A DNA stretch of 64,000 nt from DRQF01 sp964559135 (GCA_964559135.1 CAZLGG010000001.1:62001-126000); one strand, 5' to 3'. Counted from the stretch's first letter, positions 43,722 to 53,368 are shown. Notes: generated by a model not told the origin, from the sequence alone. Made by a program: numbers and translations.

Positions 43722-44098
43722 CGCGGGTCCATGTCCAACAGAGGAAGAATCGACTGTAACTGATTCTTCCCGAGACCGGGGATGAGAGACAAGTCGCCAG
43801 CGGAATGAAAGGGGCCCAGCCGTCGACGGTAGGCCACCACGCGCCTGGCGAGGGCCGGACCGATTCCGGGCAAAAGCTGGAGCCGCGCCGCCGGGTCCAC
43901 GTTGGGGCGAAACGATCCAGGCGCCGACCGGCGGAGCCCGCGGGCCAGGCGCAGCGATCGTTTGACCTCGTCGTCGCGAAGCGCGGGCTCCAATCCGGCG
44001 CGGAGGAGTAGAACGGCGAGGAGGACGAGGAGGAACAGGTGAGCACTGCGGCGGGTCCGGCGTCGTCGTGCTTGGTGTCGCAGCCGGGCGTCAATCAT
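43718..44098 (-). CDS. ComEA-like helix-hairpin-helix protein
   Basis: A 126-residue protein. It has a basic N-terminus, a membrane segment (about 18-38), then a ComEA-type pair of helix-hairpin-helix motifs: LLPGIGPALARRVVAYR and FHSAGDLSLIPGLGKNQL near the C-terminus. ComEA proteins bind DNA outside the membrane during uptake, but similar small proteins have other roles. The ATG at 44098 is used; a TTG three codons earlier is possible. It is translationally coupled to nadC. No comEC is nearby. Confidence 0.7.
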   Translation of the reverse strand: MIDARLRHQARRRRTRRSAHLFLLVLLAVLLLRAGLEPALRDDEVKRSLRLARGLRRSAPGSFRPNVDPAARLQLLPGIGPALARRVVAYRRRLGPFHSAGDLSLIPGLGKNQLQSILPLLDMDPR

Positions 44099-44469
44099 GG
44101 GTCGCAAGTCGGTTGGCCTTTTCCCTCCTGACGTGGAGGGGCTTGCGGGGTGACGCGAATTCCCGTGTCGGCCGAGGCCTGGGTTGTCTTTTTCTCGATC
44201 CGGTGCTCACAGAAAACTTGAAGAATGGTTGATGCGGTCGACGGGGGGTGGTGAAATGGATTCGAGAAGGTCGCGAGCGCACCCGTGTCGTCGGAGGTGC
44301 CCCGAGACGGGGCCGCAGTGACATGGGACCCCTCGGCGGCCCCATGCGCGGAAGGGAAAGAGACATGGCGAGACATGCGTTTGAATTGAAAAGGGGCGAC
44401 GTTCACGGGCCAAGCTGTGGGGCGGCGCGGACGAGGTATCCGTGGAGTCGGGTGGCGCTGGCGTCGTGA
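44099..44469 (+). other. Leader of the FG-GAP gene with interrupted signal-peptide frame
   Basis: A 371-base gap between the ComEA-like start and the FG-GAP frame. It contains an ATG at 44365, preceded by an AGGGAAAGAG ribosome site. That ATG opens 34 codons in frame with the FG-GAP gene and ends in a TGA at 44467-44469. The last residues before the TGA (SRVALAS) and the first after it (VLSLVAAAQ) together look like one signal-peptide core. A candidate promoter lies at 44229-44257. Confidence 0.5.
44229..44257 (+). promoter_or_regulatory. Candidate promoter of the FG-GAP gene
   Basis: TTGATG (44229-44234) and TGAAAT (44252-44257) are separated by 17 bases, each 4 of 6 to consensus. The spacing and the TTGAT -35 match two other promoters in this window, at 48224 and 61541. 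Confidence 0.3.
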
Positions 44470-45315
44470 GTGTTGTCGCTGGTCGCCGCCGCCCAACTGC
44501 CTCTTCGGTACGAGTTCCAAGACTCCAAGACCGATGTGGCCTCCATGAGCGTTGCTCCCGTTGGAGACGTCAATGGGGACGGCGTCGGCGACATCATCTT
44601 GGGCGACCAGCACTTCCCGCACATGGGTTTCTCCACCCAGGCCACGGGAGCCGTGGCCGTTCTTTCGGGCGTGGATGGGACGCCCGACTTCGCCGCGTCG
44701 GGACCTTGGTGGGGAGATCCGTCCCTCGGGATGGATGGTTCGGGCTTCGGTTTCATCCGCGCTTACTCAGGCGTGGATCTCTCCGTCATCTTCGAGGTCT
44801 TCGGGACAGGCCTCGACCGGTTGGGTCTCGGACTGGCGGGAATGGGGGACCTGAACGGCGACGGGTTCTCCGAGATCGGGGCCTCGTTGCTGTCGTTCTC
44901 ATCCACGCCCGGAGTGGCCGGCGCCAGGGTCTACAGCGCGGGCGGCGTGAGGCGCTACGGTGTGGGCTTGGGCGGACTGCAGACTTTGGATGCGGATTGG
45001 ATGCCCGCTCCGGCGGGGGATCGCGCCCTGGGGTCGGTGGTTTGCACCGGGGGCCAGCCGGGGGGAGCGGGCTTGCTCGGCGTGAGTTTGGGCGAGGCCG
45101 ACGCTTCGGTGATGGGGGTTCCGGTCCTGATCGATCCGAACTCCACCCAACTCTTTTTCACCTCACCCTTCGTGTTCGATGGAACGGGAAGCTACTCCGC
45201 GTCGGCGTTCCTTCGGGTTCCGTCGGCGGCCGGGCTGTTGGTTCGCGCCCAATTCTTCGATCTGGCGCCGCCCTTCGGGTCTTCCAACGGGTTGGAGTTT
45301 CTCCTGTTGCCTTGA
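44470..45315 (+). CDS. FG-GAP repeat protein, N-terminus interrupted by TGA
   Basis: A 281-residue product when started at GTG 44470. It contains FG-GAP/integrin-alpha-like calcium-binding repeats: VGDVNGDGVGDIILGD near 33-48 and MGDLNGDGFSEIGAS near 125-140. Unlike a full propeller, only two good DxNGDG motifs occur, and the C-terminal 130 residues are beta-rich without clear repeats. Such proteins are secreted, yet this start gives only VLSLVAAAQ as a stub of a signal peptide. The missing part lies in frame upstream of a TGA at 44467. Either it is a nonsense-mutated gene or a non-secreted short form is made. Confidence 0.65.
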   Translation: MLSLVAAAQLPLRYEFQDSKTDVASMSVAPVGDVNGDGVGDIILGDQHFPHMGFSTQATGAVAVLSGVDGTPDFAASGPWWGDPSLGMDGSGFGFIRAYSGVDLSVIFEVFGTGLDRLGLGLAGMGDLNGDGFSEIGASLLSFSSTPGVAGARVYSAGGVRRYGVGLGGLQTLDADWMPAPAGDRALGSVVCTGGQPGGAGLLGVSLGEADASVMGVPVLIDPNSTQLFFTSPFVFDGTGSYSASAFLRVPSAAGLLVRAQFFDLAPPFGSSNGLEFLLLP

Positions 45316-45394
45316 GCCCCGGCAGTCTCCGGCGCTCCCCGGCCGCGACCGCCGCCTCGCGCCGCGGTGGCGCGGCATCGGGATAAGTGTCTGT

Positions 45395-45420
45395 GATTTC
45401 ATCAATAGCGCCGATGAATC
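45395..45420 (+). repeat. Inverted repeat upstream of HU-like gene
   Basis: GATTTCATC (45395-45403) and GATGAATC (45413-45420) are complementary apart from one bulged T, with nine bases between. It lies 90 bases before the HU-like start, in a short A/T-richer patch of the 195-base gap. It could be an operator or an mRNA hairpin. Confidence 0.3.
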
Positions 45421-45510
45421 CTTCCGATAGAAACACGGAGCCGGTCGCCAGGGGAGCGGCCGGAGACGAGTGCACCCGTCCCGGGGCGCCGAGGGAAGGA
45501 GGCTGCAAGG

Positions 45511-45891
45511 ATGGCCACGATCACGAAGAAGGAACTCGTCAACCGGATCGCCGCGAAGACGGGTCAGACCAAGGTGGTGACGAAGCTCATCATCCAGATG
45601 TTCCTGGACGAGATCATCGATGAGCTCAGTCGCGGTAACCGTCTTGAATTCAGAGAGTTCGGTGTTTTCGAGGTGAAGGAGAGGGCCGCCCGCAAGGCTC
45701 AAAATCCCCGCACTCTCGAAAAGGTCGAGGTGCCGGCGAAAAAGGTGGTCAAGTTCAAGGTGGGACGACTGATGAAGTCGGTCGTCGCCGGGGAGGAGAG
45801 CTTGCCCGCCCACGGAAGCGACCCGTCGCCCGCATCGCAGCCGATCCAGGATTCCAACGGCTCTCGCCCGCATCCATTCTCGGACTCCTGA
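45511..45891 (+). CDS. HU/IHF-family DNA-binding protein
   Basis: A 126-residue histone-like protein. The N-terminal 90 residues match HU/IHF: TKKELVNRIAAKTG, the dimerisation helix region FLDEIIDELSRGNRLEFREFGVFEV, the arm with KAQNPRT (HU has RNPQTG) and the final helix KFKVGRLMK. About 35 extra residues rich in Ser, Pro and Asp form a disordered tail beyond the usual HU length. A ribosome site (AAGGAGG) precedes the ATG at 45511. The MutS2 gene begins 28 bases downstream. Confidence 0.88.
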   Translation: MATITKKELVNRIAAKTGQTKVVTKLIIQMFLDEIIDELSRGNRLEFREFGVFEVKERAARKAQNPRTLEKVEVPAKKVVKFKVGRLMKSVVAGEESLPAHGSDPSPASQPIQDSNGSRPHPFSDS

Positions 45892-45919
45892 AGACCTCGA
45901 ACTTCGAGCATGATAGGGC

Positions 45920-48022
45920 ATGGACGCACATGCCCTTGAAGTTCTGGAGTTCCATCGGCTCCGAGATCACCTCGCCTCGCGCTGCCAGTCGGAGCCCGGC
46001 CGCGGCGTCGCCAAGTCTCTCGAGCCTTCGGCGGACCGTGAGCGTATCCAGACGGCGCTGCGGCAGACCGACGAGGCACGGGCCCACCTGGACCGAGGCG
46101 AATCCCTTCCCCTGACCGGAATCGGCTCACCCCGCGCCCTTCTCCACCGCGTGCGCAAGGCGGGTCGCCCCCTCGAGCCCCGGGAGCTCCTCGAACTCCA
46201 CCGCACGCTTCGCACGGCCCGCGATCTGAAGGCCGTGCTCGACCGTGAACGCGCTCGCATGCCCTCTCTGGCGGCCCTCTCCGATCAGTTCCTGGATCTC
46301 TGTGCCCTGGAGGACCTCATCGATGCCGCCATCGAGACCCCCGGCCGACTGCGCGATCGGGCCAGTGCGAAGCTGTGGGAGATTCGACGCGCCCGTTTGG
46401 AAGTCGAAGAGACCATCCGGGGGAAACTGAAGGAGCTGGGAGAGCGCAAGGAATACCGCAGAGCCCTCCAGAACCCGGGCTTCACCCTTCGCGGCGGACG
46501 ATACGTCTTCGCCGTGAAGCTGGAAATGAAGGGGCACGTGCCGGGCATCCTCCACGATCACTCCCAAACCGGCGCCACCGCCTTCATCGAACCTCAGGCC
46601 GTCGTTCCCCTCACCAATCGCCTTCGCGAACTCAAGGACGACGAACGGAAGGAGGAGGGGCGTATCCTCTGGGAACTCACTCACGCGGTGCACAGGGAGA
46701 AGAACGCCTTCGTCCACACGGAGAGCCTGTTGGCCTGGTTCGACTTCACCTGGGCGAAGGCTCTACTTTCCAAGGAATTCTCCATGCGATCGCCCGAGGT
46801 CTCCCGTGATGGGACCTTGGTGGTCCCCGACGCCCGTCACCCGCTGCTCCTCCTCGAGCGTTCCCCGGACGAGCGGGGCGAGGTCGTTCCAGTGAGCTAT
46901 CGCTTGCGGGATTCCTTCCGAATCCTCGTCGTCACGGGTCCGAACACGGGAGGCAAGACCGTCACCCTCAAGACGGTCGGTCTGCTGCAGTTGATGTTCC
47001 AGGCCGGCCTTCACCTCAGCACCGGGGAAGGCGCGCGGCTTCCCGTCTTCCGCGACGTGGGCGCCGACATCGGCGACGAGCAGAGTCTGACGCAGAATCT
47101 GTCGACGTTTTCGGGACATGTCCGCAACATCGCGCGCATTCTCGAGGGTGCGGACAAACGGTCGTTGGTGCTCCTCGACGAGTTGGGCGCCGGCACCGAT
47201 CCGGCCGAAGGAGCGGCCTTGGGGCTGGCGATCCTGGAGGCGTTGCGCGACCGCCGCGCGGCGGTGGTGGTGACCACTCACCTCGGGGGGTTGAAGGAAT
47301 TCGCCTACCGTCACGGGGACGTGGAGAACGCCAGTGTCGAATTCGACGCCCAGAGTCTGAAGCCGACGTATCGCCTCATGATCGGCATTCCCGGAAACAG
47401 CAACGCCTTGGAGATCGCTGGACGGCATGGCATCGATGCGGCCCTCATCGATCGGGCCAAGGAATTGCTGGGGGACGGGAGCCGTCGGGCGGAGCACCTC
47501 ATCGAGAGCCTCGTCGAATCCCGCCGGACGGCGGAGGAAGTCCGCACCCGCAGTGAAAAGCACCTCCAGAAGTCCAAGAATCTCCAAAAGGCCGCTGAGG
47601 AGCGGCATCGGCATCTGGAGAAACGAGAGCGCCGCCTGCAGGCCGAGGCTCGCAAGGTCCTCGACGAAGCGCTTCGGGTGTTTCGCAGTCGCGTCGAACC
47701 GGTGATCAAGCAGCTCAATGGGTCGGGCAAAGCGGGGCGGGAGGCCGCCCGGACCTTGGAAGAGGCCTTGAGGCATCTCGGACGGGACGGCGACCTGGGC
47801 CGTCGGCGGCGGGAGTTCCTGGACGGGCTGAGGAAAGAGGACCGGGTGTGGATCCCGCGATTCGGAGAACTCTGTCGCATCCGCAAGATCCATCGGGCGG
47901 ATGAACGCCTGACAGTGATCTTGGGGGGCCTCACCGCCGACGTGTCGTTCGACGACGTGAGTCTGGTCCCGGCGGAGGAGATCCTCGCTCTTCTCGACCT
48001 CGTGGGGCGGGACGGGACTTAG
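45920..48022 (+). CDS. mutS2: MutS2 ATPase without Smr domain
   Basis: A 700-residue MutS2-family protein, a ribosome-collision and recombination factor related to MutS but without the mismatch-recognition domain. The ATPase core has Walker A TGPNTGGKT at 339-347, the MutS2 block DIGDEQSLTQNLSTFSGH near 380-397, Walker B VLLDELGAGTDP near 417-428 and VVTTHLGGLKEFAY near 449-463. A coiled coil follows (about 525-590). The usual C-terminal KOW and Smr nuclease domains should bring it to about 780 residues. Here it ends after a KOW-like stretch (DRVWIPRFGELCRIRKI), so the Smr domain is absent. Confidence 0.92.
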   Translation: MDAHALEVLEFHRLRDHLASRCQSEPGRGVAKSLEPSADRERIQTALRQTDEARAHLDRGESLPLTGIGSPRALLHRVRKAGRPLEPRELLELHRTLRTARDLKAVLDRERARMPSLAALSDQFLDLCALEDLIDAAIETPGRLRDRASAKLWEIRRARLEVEETIRGKLKELGERKEYRRALQNPGFTLRGGRYVFAVKLEMKGHVPGILHDHSQTGATAFIEPQAVVPLTNRLRELKDDERKEEGRILWELTHAVHREKNAFVHTESLLAWFDFTWAKALLSKEFSMRSPEVSRDGTLVVPDARHPLLLLERSPDERGEVVPVSYRLRDSFRILVVTGPNTGGKTVTLKTVGLLQLMFQAGLHLSTGEGARLPVFRDVGADIGDEQSLTQNLSTFSGHVRNIARILEGADKRSLVLLDELGAGTDPAEGAALGLAILEALRDRRAAVVVTTHLGGLKEFAYRHGDVENASVEFDAQSLKPTYRLMIGIPGNSNALEIAGRHGIDAALIDRAKELLGDGSRRAEHLIESLVESRRTAEEVRTRSEKHLQKSKNLQKAAEERHRHLEKRERRLQAEARKVLDEALRVFRSRVEPVIKQLNGSGKAGREAARTLEEALRHLGRDGDLGRRRREFLDGLRKEDRVWIPRFGELCRIRKIHRADERLTVILGGLTADVSFDDVSLVPAEEILALLDLVGRDGT

Positions 48023-48223
48023 AGGGCGGGAACGGAAATCCGCGGGGTGAAGCGTGAGGCACAGGGCTGCGCATGGCCCTTCGACCCCGCGAGCCCAAGG
48101 CCCACCTTGACGGCGAGGGCGATTCTTGCCAAGCTGATCCGCTTCGGCTTGTCCTCCTTCTCTTGCCTATCATCTGCTGGGAAAGGGACTTCGGATCGCT
48201 CGGAGTATTTCGTCTCCTTGGCC

Positions 48224-48251
48224 TTGATCGGCCCCGTGCGCCCAATAAGAT
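48224..48251 (+). promoter_or_regulatory. Promoter of the tRNA-tuf operon
   Basis: -35 TTGATC (48224-48229), a 16-base spacer, then -10 TAAGAT (48246-48251). The expected start is near 48258, about 25 bases before the first tRNA. It drives tRNA-Thr, tRNA-Tyr, tRNA-Thr, tuf and possibly the genes beyond. Confidence 0.45.
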
Positions 48252-48281
48252 CTGGGCTCATTTGGCGAGCGGGGTCGCCCT

Positions 48282-48354
48282 GCCAGCGTAGCTCAGTTGG
48301 TAGAGCAGCGGTTTTGTAAACCGCAGGTCGTCGGTTCGAGCCCGACCGTTGGCT
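48282..48354 (+). tRNA. tRNA-Thr (TGT)
   Basis: A 73-base cloverleaf. The acceptor stem is GCCAGCG/CGTTGGC with one G-T pair. The D arm is GCTC/GAGC, the anticodon stem GCGGT/ACCGC with loop TTTGTAA, which gives anticodon TGT. The T arm is GTCGG/CCGAC around TTCGAGC, and the discriminator is T. CCA is not encoded. Confidence 0.97.
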
Positions 48355-48468
48355 CTTCAATCACCGGCTGCGAGGCTGGGCGTTCGTTAGTCAAAGGCAT
48401 GTGAGGCAGAGGGTTACGACAGAATCTCTTTTCGGGATCTGAGGTATTCCTTCGGCGGATCAGCCTCG

Positions 48469-48552
48469 GGAGAGATGCCGGAGTGGTCAAACGGGGCGGA
48501 CTGTAAATCCGTTGCGCATCGCGCTACGAAGGTTCGAATCCTTCTCTCTCCA
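48469..48552 (+). tRNA. tRNA-Tyr (GTA)
   Basis: An 84-base class II tRNA. The acceptor is GGAGAGA/TCTCTCC, the anticodon stem GCGGA/TCCGT with loop CTGTAAA (anticodon GTA), followed by a long variable arm and the T arm GAAGG/CCTTC around TTCGAAT. The discriminator is A. It lies 114 bases after the first tRNA-Thr. Confidence 0.96.
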
Positions 48553-48621
48553 CTGGGAGGCCGCGCCTCGCGGTCAAGTTTTTTGGGATGCCTTCCCTGG
48601 AAGGCTGTTGATGAATTCGCT

Positions 48622-48693
48622 GCTGCTGTGGCTCAGAGGTAGAGCACGTCCTTGGTAAGGACGGGGTCGCGGGTTCGATTCCCGCCAGCAGCT
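48622..48693 (+). tRNA. tRNA-Thr (GGT)
   Basis: A 72-base cloverleaf. The acceptor is GCTGCTG/CAGCAGC, the anticodon stem CGTCC/GGACG with loop TTGGTAA (anticodon GGT), and the T arm GCGGG/CCCGC around TTCGATT. It is a second threonine isoacceptor, placed just before tuf as in many bacteria. Confidence 0.97.
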
Positions 48694-48798
48694 CTTCGTG
48701 TTGCTGCCGGGACGGACCGGCGGCGAGCCTGTAGTGAAGGATCGTTGCTGGGAACGGCCGCATCCGGCGGTCCCCGAGACGCAAGGAGTAAGTCCAAG

Positions 48799-50004
<1,206 letters not shown>

Positions 50005-50055
50005 GACCAAGGCGGTGTGGTCGTGGTCGACCAGCCGTGAGAAAAGAACCGTTGA

Positions 50056-50082
50056 CCGCGGGAGCTTTCAAGGCTCCCGCGG
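50056..50082 (+). terminator. Strong hairpin between tuf and secE
   Basis: CCGCGGGAGC (50056-50065) and GCTCCCGCGG (50073-50082) form a perfect 10-bp GC-rich stem with a seven-base loop. It lies 52 bases after the tuf stop and 52 bases before secE. No T-run follows, so it may be a partial terminator, pause or processing site rather than a full stop. Confidence 0.5.
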
Positions 50083-50133
50083 TGTCCTGTCTGGCGAAGC
50101 CGCCGGACGTCAACCGAGACACGAGGGCGCAGC

Positions 50134-50559
50134 GTGGAGATCTACAAGAAAGGGGACGGCAAGCTGACCCGTCGAGTGGCCTTCTACGGCCTGCTCATCC
50201 TCATCGTGTGGGGATTCAAGGATCTCAGTTTGTGGCTGTCTCGGTGGGAGGTCTGGAGGCACGTCATCATGGGCGCCTTTCCGCTGCCTCTGTACGAGCA
50301 GCGCCTCACCACCGGCGTGGCCCTCAGCATCGTCTTGACGATTGTGACGGCCTATCTGTGTTTCAAATGGTTGAACGGGCCGAAGCTCGGTCAGCTGTTG
50401 ATCGACACGGAAACCGAACTGCGCAAGGTCGCTTGGCCCAGTTGGGATGACGCTCGTCAGTCGACGGTGATCGTGTTGATCTTCGTCGCGTTCACCGCTT
50501 TCTATCTCACGGTGGTCGAAGTGGTCTTGAAGAAGATCTTCGATCTGATCCTGATATGA
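50134..50559 (+). CDS. secE: Preprotein translocase subunit SecE
   Basis: A 141-residue SecYEG subunit, translated from a GTG. The conserved cytoplasmic amphipathic helix and last membrane segment are present: TELRKVAWPSWDDARQSTVIV and the following hydrophobic stretch (about 110-135). Two additional hydrophobic segments (about 12-30 and 62-80) give three in total, like the E. coli protein and unlike the single-span SecE of many phyla. Its stop overlaps the nusG start (ATGA). Confidence 0.93.
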   Translation: MEIYKKGDGKLTRRVAFYGLLILIVWGFKDLSLWLSRWEVWRHVIMGAFPLPLYEQRLTTGVALSIVLTIVTAYLCFKWLNGPKLGQLLIDTETELRKVAWPSWDDARQSTVIVLIFVAFTAFYLTVVEVVLKKIFDLILI

Positions 50560-51128
50560 CGGAGGCGGATTCGATGCCCGAAGCCGAGGCTCCCTCCTGG
50601 TACGCCATCCGGGTCCAGAGCAACAAGGAGGAACAGGTCAAACGGACCCTCCTCCGCAAGATCGAAACCCACGGTCTCGAAGACAAGATCAAGGATGTCG
50701 CGGTTCCGGTCCGCAAGTTCGAGGAAATCAAGAATGGCCGCAAGCGGGTGCGTTCGGAAAAAGTCTATCCGGGCTACGTCCTCGTTCAGATGATCCTGGA
50801 CGATCAGGCCTGGCTGTTCATCCGAGAAACCGCGGGGGTCCGCGATTTCGTCGGGTCCCATGCAGGAAGCAACAAGAAGCCCTATCCTCTCACCGACGAA
50901 GAGGCCGCCCAGATGTTCGGTGGCGGCGAGGAGGAGGCTGAGAAGCCCGTCCTGAAGATCGACTTCAAGGTCGGCGAGCAAGTGAAAATCAAGGACGGCC
51001 CCTTCGAGGACTTCGACGGTGTCGTCGAGGAAATCATGCCCGACAAGGGCCGTATCCGCGTCACCGTAAACATTTTCGGCCGTGCGGCTCCCGTGGAACT
51101 GGAGTACTGGCAGGCCGAGAAGATCTGA
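50556..51128 (+). CDS. nusG: Transcription antitermination factor NusG
   Basis: A 190-residue factor that binds RNA polymerase and couples it to the ribosome and Rho. The NGN domain begins [15 protein letters not shown] and includes [12 protein letters not shown]. The C-terminal KOW domain has [17 protein letters not shown]. The ATG at 50556 overlaps the secE stop; the ATG at 50574 has GGAGG nine bases upstream and may be the used start, giving 184 residues. It lies directly before rplK. Confidence 0.96.
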   Translation: MTEADSMPEAEAPSWYAIRVQSNKEEQVKRTLLRKIETHGLEDKIKDVAVPVRKFEEIKNGRKRVRSEKVYPGYVLVQMILDDQAWLFIRETAGVRDFVGSHAGSNKKPYPLTDEEAAQMFGGGEEEAEKPVLKIDFKVGEQVKIKDGPFEDFDGVVEEIMPDKGRIRVTVNIFGRAAPVELEYWQAEKI

Positions 51129-51141
51129 AGGAACGACCACC

Positions 51142-51567
51142 ATGGCCAAGGCAGTCAAAGCCAAGATCAAATTGCAGTGCCCTGGGGGGCAGGCCACGCC
51201 GGCGCCGCCGGTGGGTCCGGCCCTCGGTCAGCATGGCGTCAACATCGGCGAGTTCGTCAAGCGTTTCAACGACGCGACCCGGGATCAGGCGGGAATGATC
51301 ATCCCCGTTGAGATCTCGGTGTTCAGTGACCGGACTTTCGATTTCATCCTGAAGTCGCCTCCCGCCGCCGTCCTCTTGAAGAAAGCGGCCGGAGTCGTCA
51401 AGGGTTCCGGTGAGCCCAATACCCATTTCGTGGGGACGGTGACGCGGGACCAGGTGAAGGAGATCGCTGAGATCAAGAAGGAGGGGCTGAACGCCGCTTC
51501 GACGGATGCCGCGATGCGCATCATCGAGGGGACGGCCCGGTCGATGGGAATCAAGGTCGTCGACTGA
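51142..51567 (+). CDS. rplK: Ribosomal protein L11
   Basis: A 141-residue protein of the GTPase-associated centre. The N-terminal proline-rich block is [16 protein letters not shown], and the 23S-binding C-terminal domain ends in [10 protein letters not shown]. Length matches the family exactly. It starts 13 bases after nusG; a frame extending into nusG is not real. Confidence 0.98.
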   Translation: MAKAVKAKIKLQCPGGQATPAPPVGPALGQHGVNIGEFVKRFNDATRDQAGMIIPVEISVFSDRTFDFILKSPPAAVLLKKAAGVVKGSGEPNTHFVGTVTRDQVKEIAEIKKEGLNAASTDAAMRIIEGTARSMGIKVVD

Positions 51568-51680
51568 CGATCGAGAACGAGCGGCGTCGCCAACGACGTC
51601 GCCGCAGGGTTTCGGTGGGAGACGCCCGGGGCGCCGTTTGACCACCGAAGTCATCACCCGCGCCCCATGGAGTGAGTTAT

Positions 51681-52358
51681 ATGCCGAAACGAAGCAAGCG
51701 CTTCCTCTCGGCGAAGCAGTTGGCCCCGCAGGAGCCCCAGGACGTGTCGACCGCGGTCGGCATCCTTCAGGGTATGCCGAAGGCCAAGTTCGACGAGACC
51801 GTCGAGCTGGCCGTCAAGTTGGGGGTCGACCCGAAGAAGTCGGACCAGATGGTGCGTGGAGCGATTTCGCTTCCCCACGGTATCGGCAAGACTCTTCGCG
51901 TCATCTGCTTCGCGGAAGGCCCCAAGGCCGAGGAAGCCAAGGCTGCCGGTGCCGTTGAGGTGGGGTCCGCCGACTTGGCCAAGAAGATCGAGGGGGGATG
52001 GATGGACTTCGACGTCGCCGTCGCCACGCCCGATCAAATGCGTCATGTGGGTCGACTCGGCCGCATCTTGGGACCGCAGGGGAAAATGCCGAGCCCGAAG
52101 GCCGGCACCGTGACCACGGATGTGACCACCGCGGTGTCCGAATTCGTGGCCGGAAAGATCGAGTTCCGAGTGGATTCGGGGGGAAACGTCCACGCACCCG
52201 TGGGCAAGCGTTCGTTCGATGCGCAAAAGATCGTCGACAACGTGGAATTCCTCCTGCGCCATCTCATTTCGGTCAAGCCGTCCGCGGCCCGCGGGACCTA
52301 CATGCAGAAGGCAGCTTTGAGCGCCACCATGAGTCCCTCGGTGTCGTTGAAGGTCTGA
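51681..52358 (+). CDS. rplA: Ribosomal protein L1
   Basis: A 225-residue protein of the L1 stalk. Signatures are FDETVELAVKLGVDPKKSDQ, GRLGRILGPQGKMPSPK and the C-terminal FLRHLISVKPSAARGTYM-type block (VKPSAARGTY). The ATG at 51681 follows GGAG by eight bases. The 113-base gap before it may carry an L1-binding site, since L1 represses its own mRNA in other bacteria. Confidence 0.98.
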   Translation: MPKRSKRFLSAKQLAPQEPQDVSTAVGILQGMPKAKFDETVELAVKLGVDPKKSDQMVRGAISLPHGIGKTLRVICFAEGPKAEEAKAAGAVEVGSADLAKKIEGGWMDFDVAVATPDQMRHVGRLGRILGPQGKMPSPKAGTVTTDVTTAVSEFVAGKIEFRVDSGGNVHAPVGKRSFDAQKIVDNVEFLLRHLISVKPSAARGTYMQKAALSATMSPSVSLKV

Positions 52359-52383
52359 CGTTGACGACGAAAGGAAAACCATC

Positions 52384-52908
52384 ATGAGTCGAGCCATGAA
52401 GGAAGCCATCGTCGGGCAGATCCGCCAGACCCTCGAGGGGCAGGATTCGCTTGTACTGGTCGACGAGTCCAAGTTGACCGTGGAAGAGAATCAGACCTTG
52501 CGCGAGGAGCTGAGGAAAGAGGACATCCACCTCTTCCACCTCCGCAATCGTCTGGCCGGAATCGCGTTCGAACAACAAGGCTTCCAAGGATTGAAGGACT
52601 TGCTTGCTGGACCGGTGGCCATGGCCTTCGGCGGCGAGGGGGCCATCGCGATCTCGAAGATCGTGGTGGACCAGGCGAAGAAGCTCAAGGCGCTGAGAGT
52701 CATCGGAGGCTTCATCGACGGGAAGGTCATCGACCCGCCCGGCGTCGAAGCTCTTTCGAAGATGCCCGGTCGCAAGGAGCTGCAGTCCATGGTGCTTCAG
52801 GGGTTCTTTGGCCCCGTGAGCGACTTCCACGCCTCCATGGAAAACCTCTTCACCGAGGTCCACGGTCTGTTGGAGGCTTTGGAGACGAAGAAAACGGAGG
52901 AAGGCTGA
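52384..52908 (+). CDS. rplJ: Ribosomal protein L10
   Basis: A 174-residue stalk base protein that anchors the L7/L12 dimers. It shows the L10 order: N-terminal RNA-binding globular domain (ELRKEDIHLFHLRNRLAGIA), GPVAMAFGGEGAIAISKIV, VIGGFIDGKVI, and the long C-terminal helix that binds L12. Only 25 bases separate it from rplA, so the long L10 leader seen in E. coli is absent. Confidence 0.97.
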   Translation: MSRAMKEAIVGQIRQTLEGQDSLVLVDESKLTVEENQTLREELRKEDIHLFHLRNRLAGIAFEQQGFQGLKDLLAGPVAMAFGGEGAIAISKIVVDQAKKLKALRVIGGFIDGKVIDPPGVEALSKMPGRKELQSMVLQGFFGPVSDFHASMENLFTEVHGLLEALETKKTEEG

Positions 52909-52978
52909 ATCGGCCTTCCAGGGATGAATTTTGGAACTCCCGCGCCTCGGACGGGCGCGGAATCGCAGGAGCAGAAGA

Positions 52979-53368
52979 ATGTCGGAATATACTGAGAAGA
53001 CTCAGCAGATCTTGAACAGCATCGGTGAGATGACCGTCATGGAACTCGTCGAGCTGAAGGAAGCGTTCAAAGAGACCTTCAAGGTCGAGGCTGCGGCGCC
53101 GGTTTTCGCGGGCGCGATGCCCGGCGCGGGCGGCGGCGAGGCCGAGGCCGAAGAAAAGACGGAGTTCGATGTCGAGCTGAAGGGTATCGGCGGCAACAAG
53201 ATCGCCGTGATCAAGGCCGTTCGATCCATCACCGGTCTCGGACTGAAGGAAGCCAAGGAGCTGGTGGACGGCGCCCCCAAGGTGGTGAAGTCCGGCGTCT
53301 CCAAGGACGAGGCCGACGAGATCAAGAAGCAGCTTGACGACGCCGGGGCCGAAGTCGAGATCAAGTAG
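52979..53368 (+). CDS. rplL: Ribosomal protein L7/L12
   Basis: A 129-residue stalk protein. The N-terminal dimerisation helices ([17 protein letters not shown]), an Ala/Gly-rich hinge (about 42-58) and the C-terminal factor-binding domain ([20 protein letters not shown], then [19 protein letters not shown]) are all present. ATG 52979 gives the usual length; AGGAGCAG precedes it. Confidence 0.98.
   Translation: MSEYTEKTQQILNSIGEMTVMELVELKEAFKETFKVEAAAPVFAGAMPGAGGGEAEAEEKTEFDVELKGIGGNKIAVIKAVRSITGLGLKEAKELVDGAPKVVKSGVSKDEADEIKKQLDDAGAEVEIK

Noticed and set aside
44442..45386. Alternative plus-strand frame of about 314 codons over the FG-GAP gene
   Set aside because: Arg/Gly-rich shadow; the other frame carries the DxNGDG calcium motifs.
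50005..50133. Possible tRNA-Trp between tuf and secE, its common location
   Set aside because: No cloverleaf or CCA anticodon loop; the gap contains only the 10-bp hairpin.
51568..51680. L1-binding leader before rplA
   Set aside because: A short GGCGTCGCC / GGCGAC-like pairing exists, but nothing close enough to the known L1 target to call a site.
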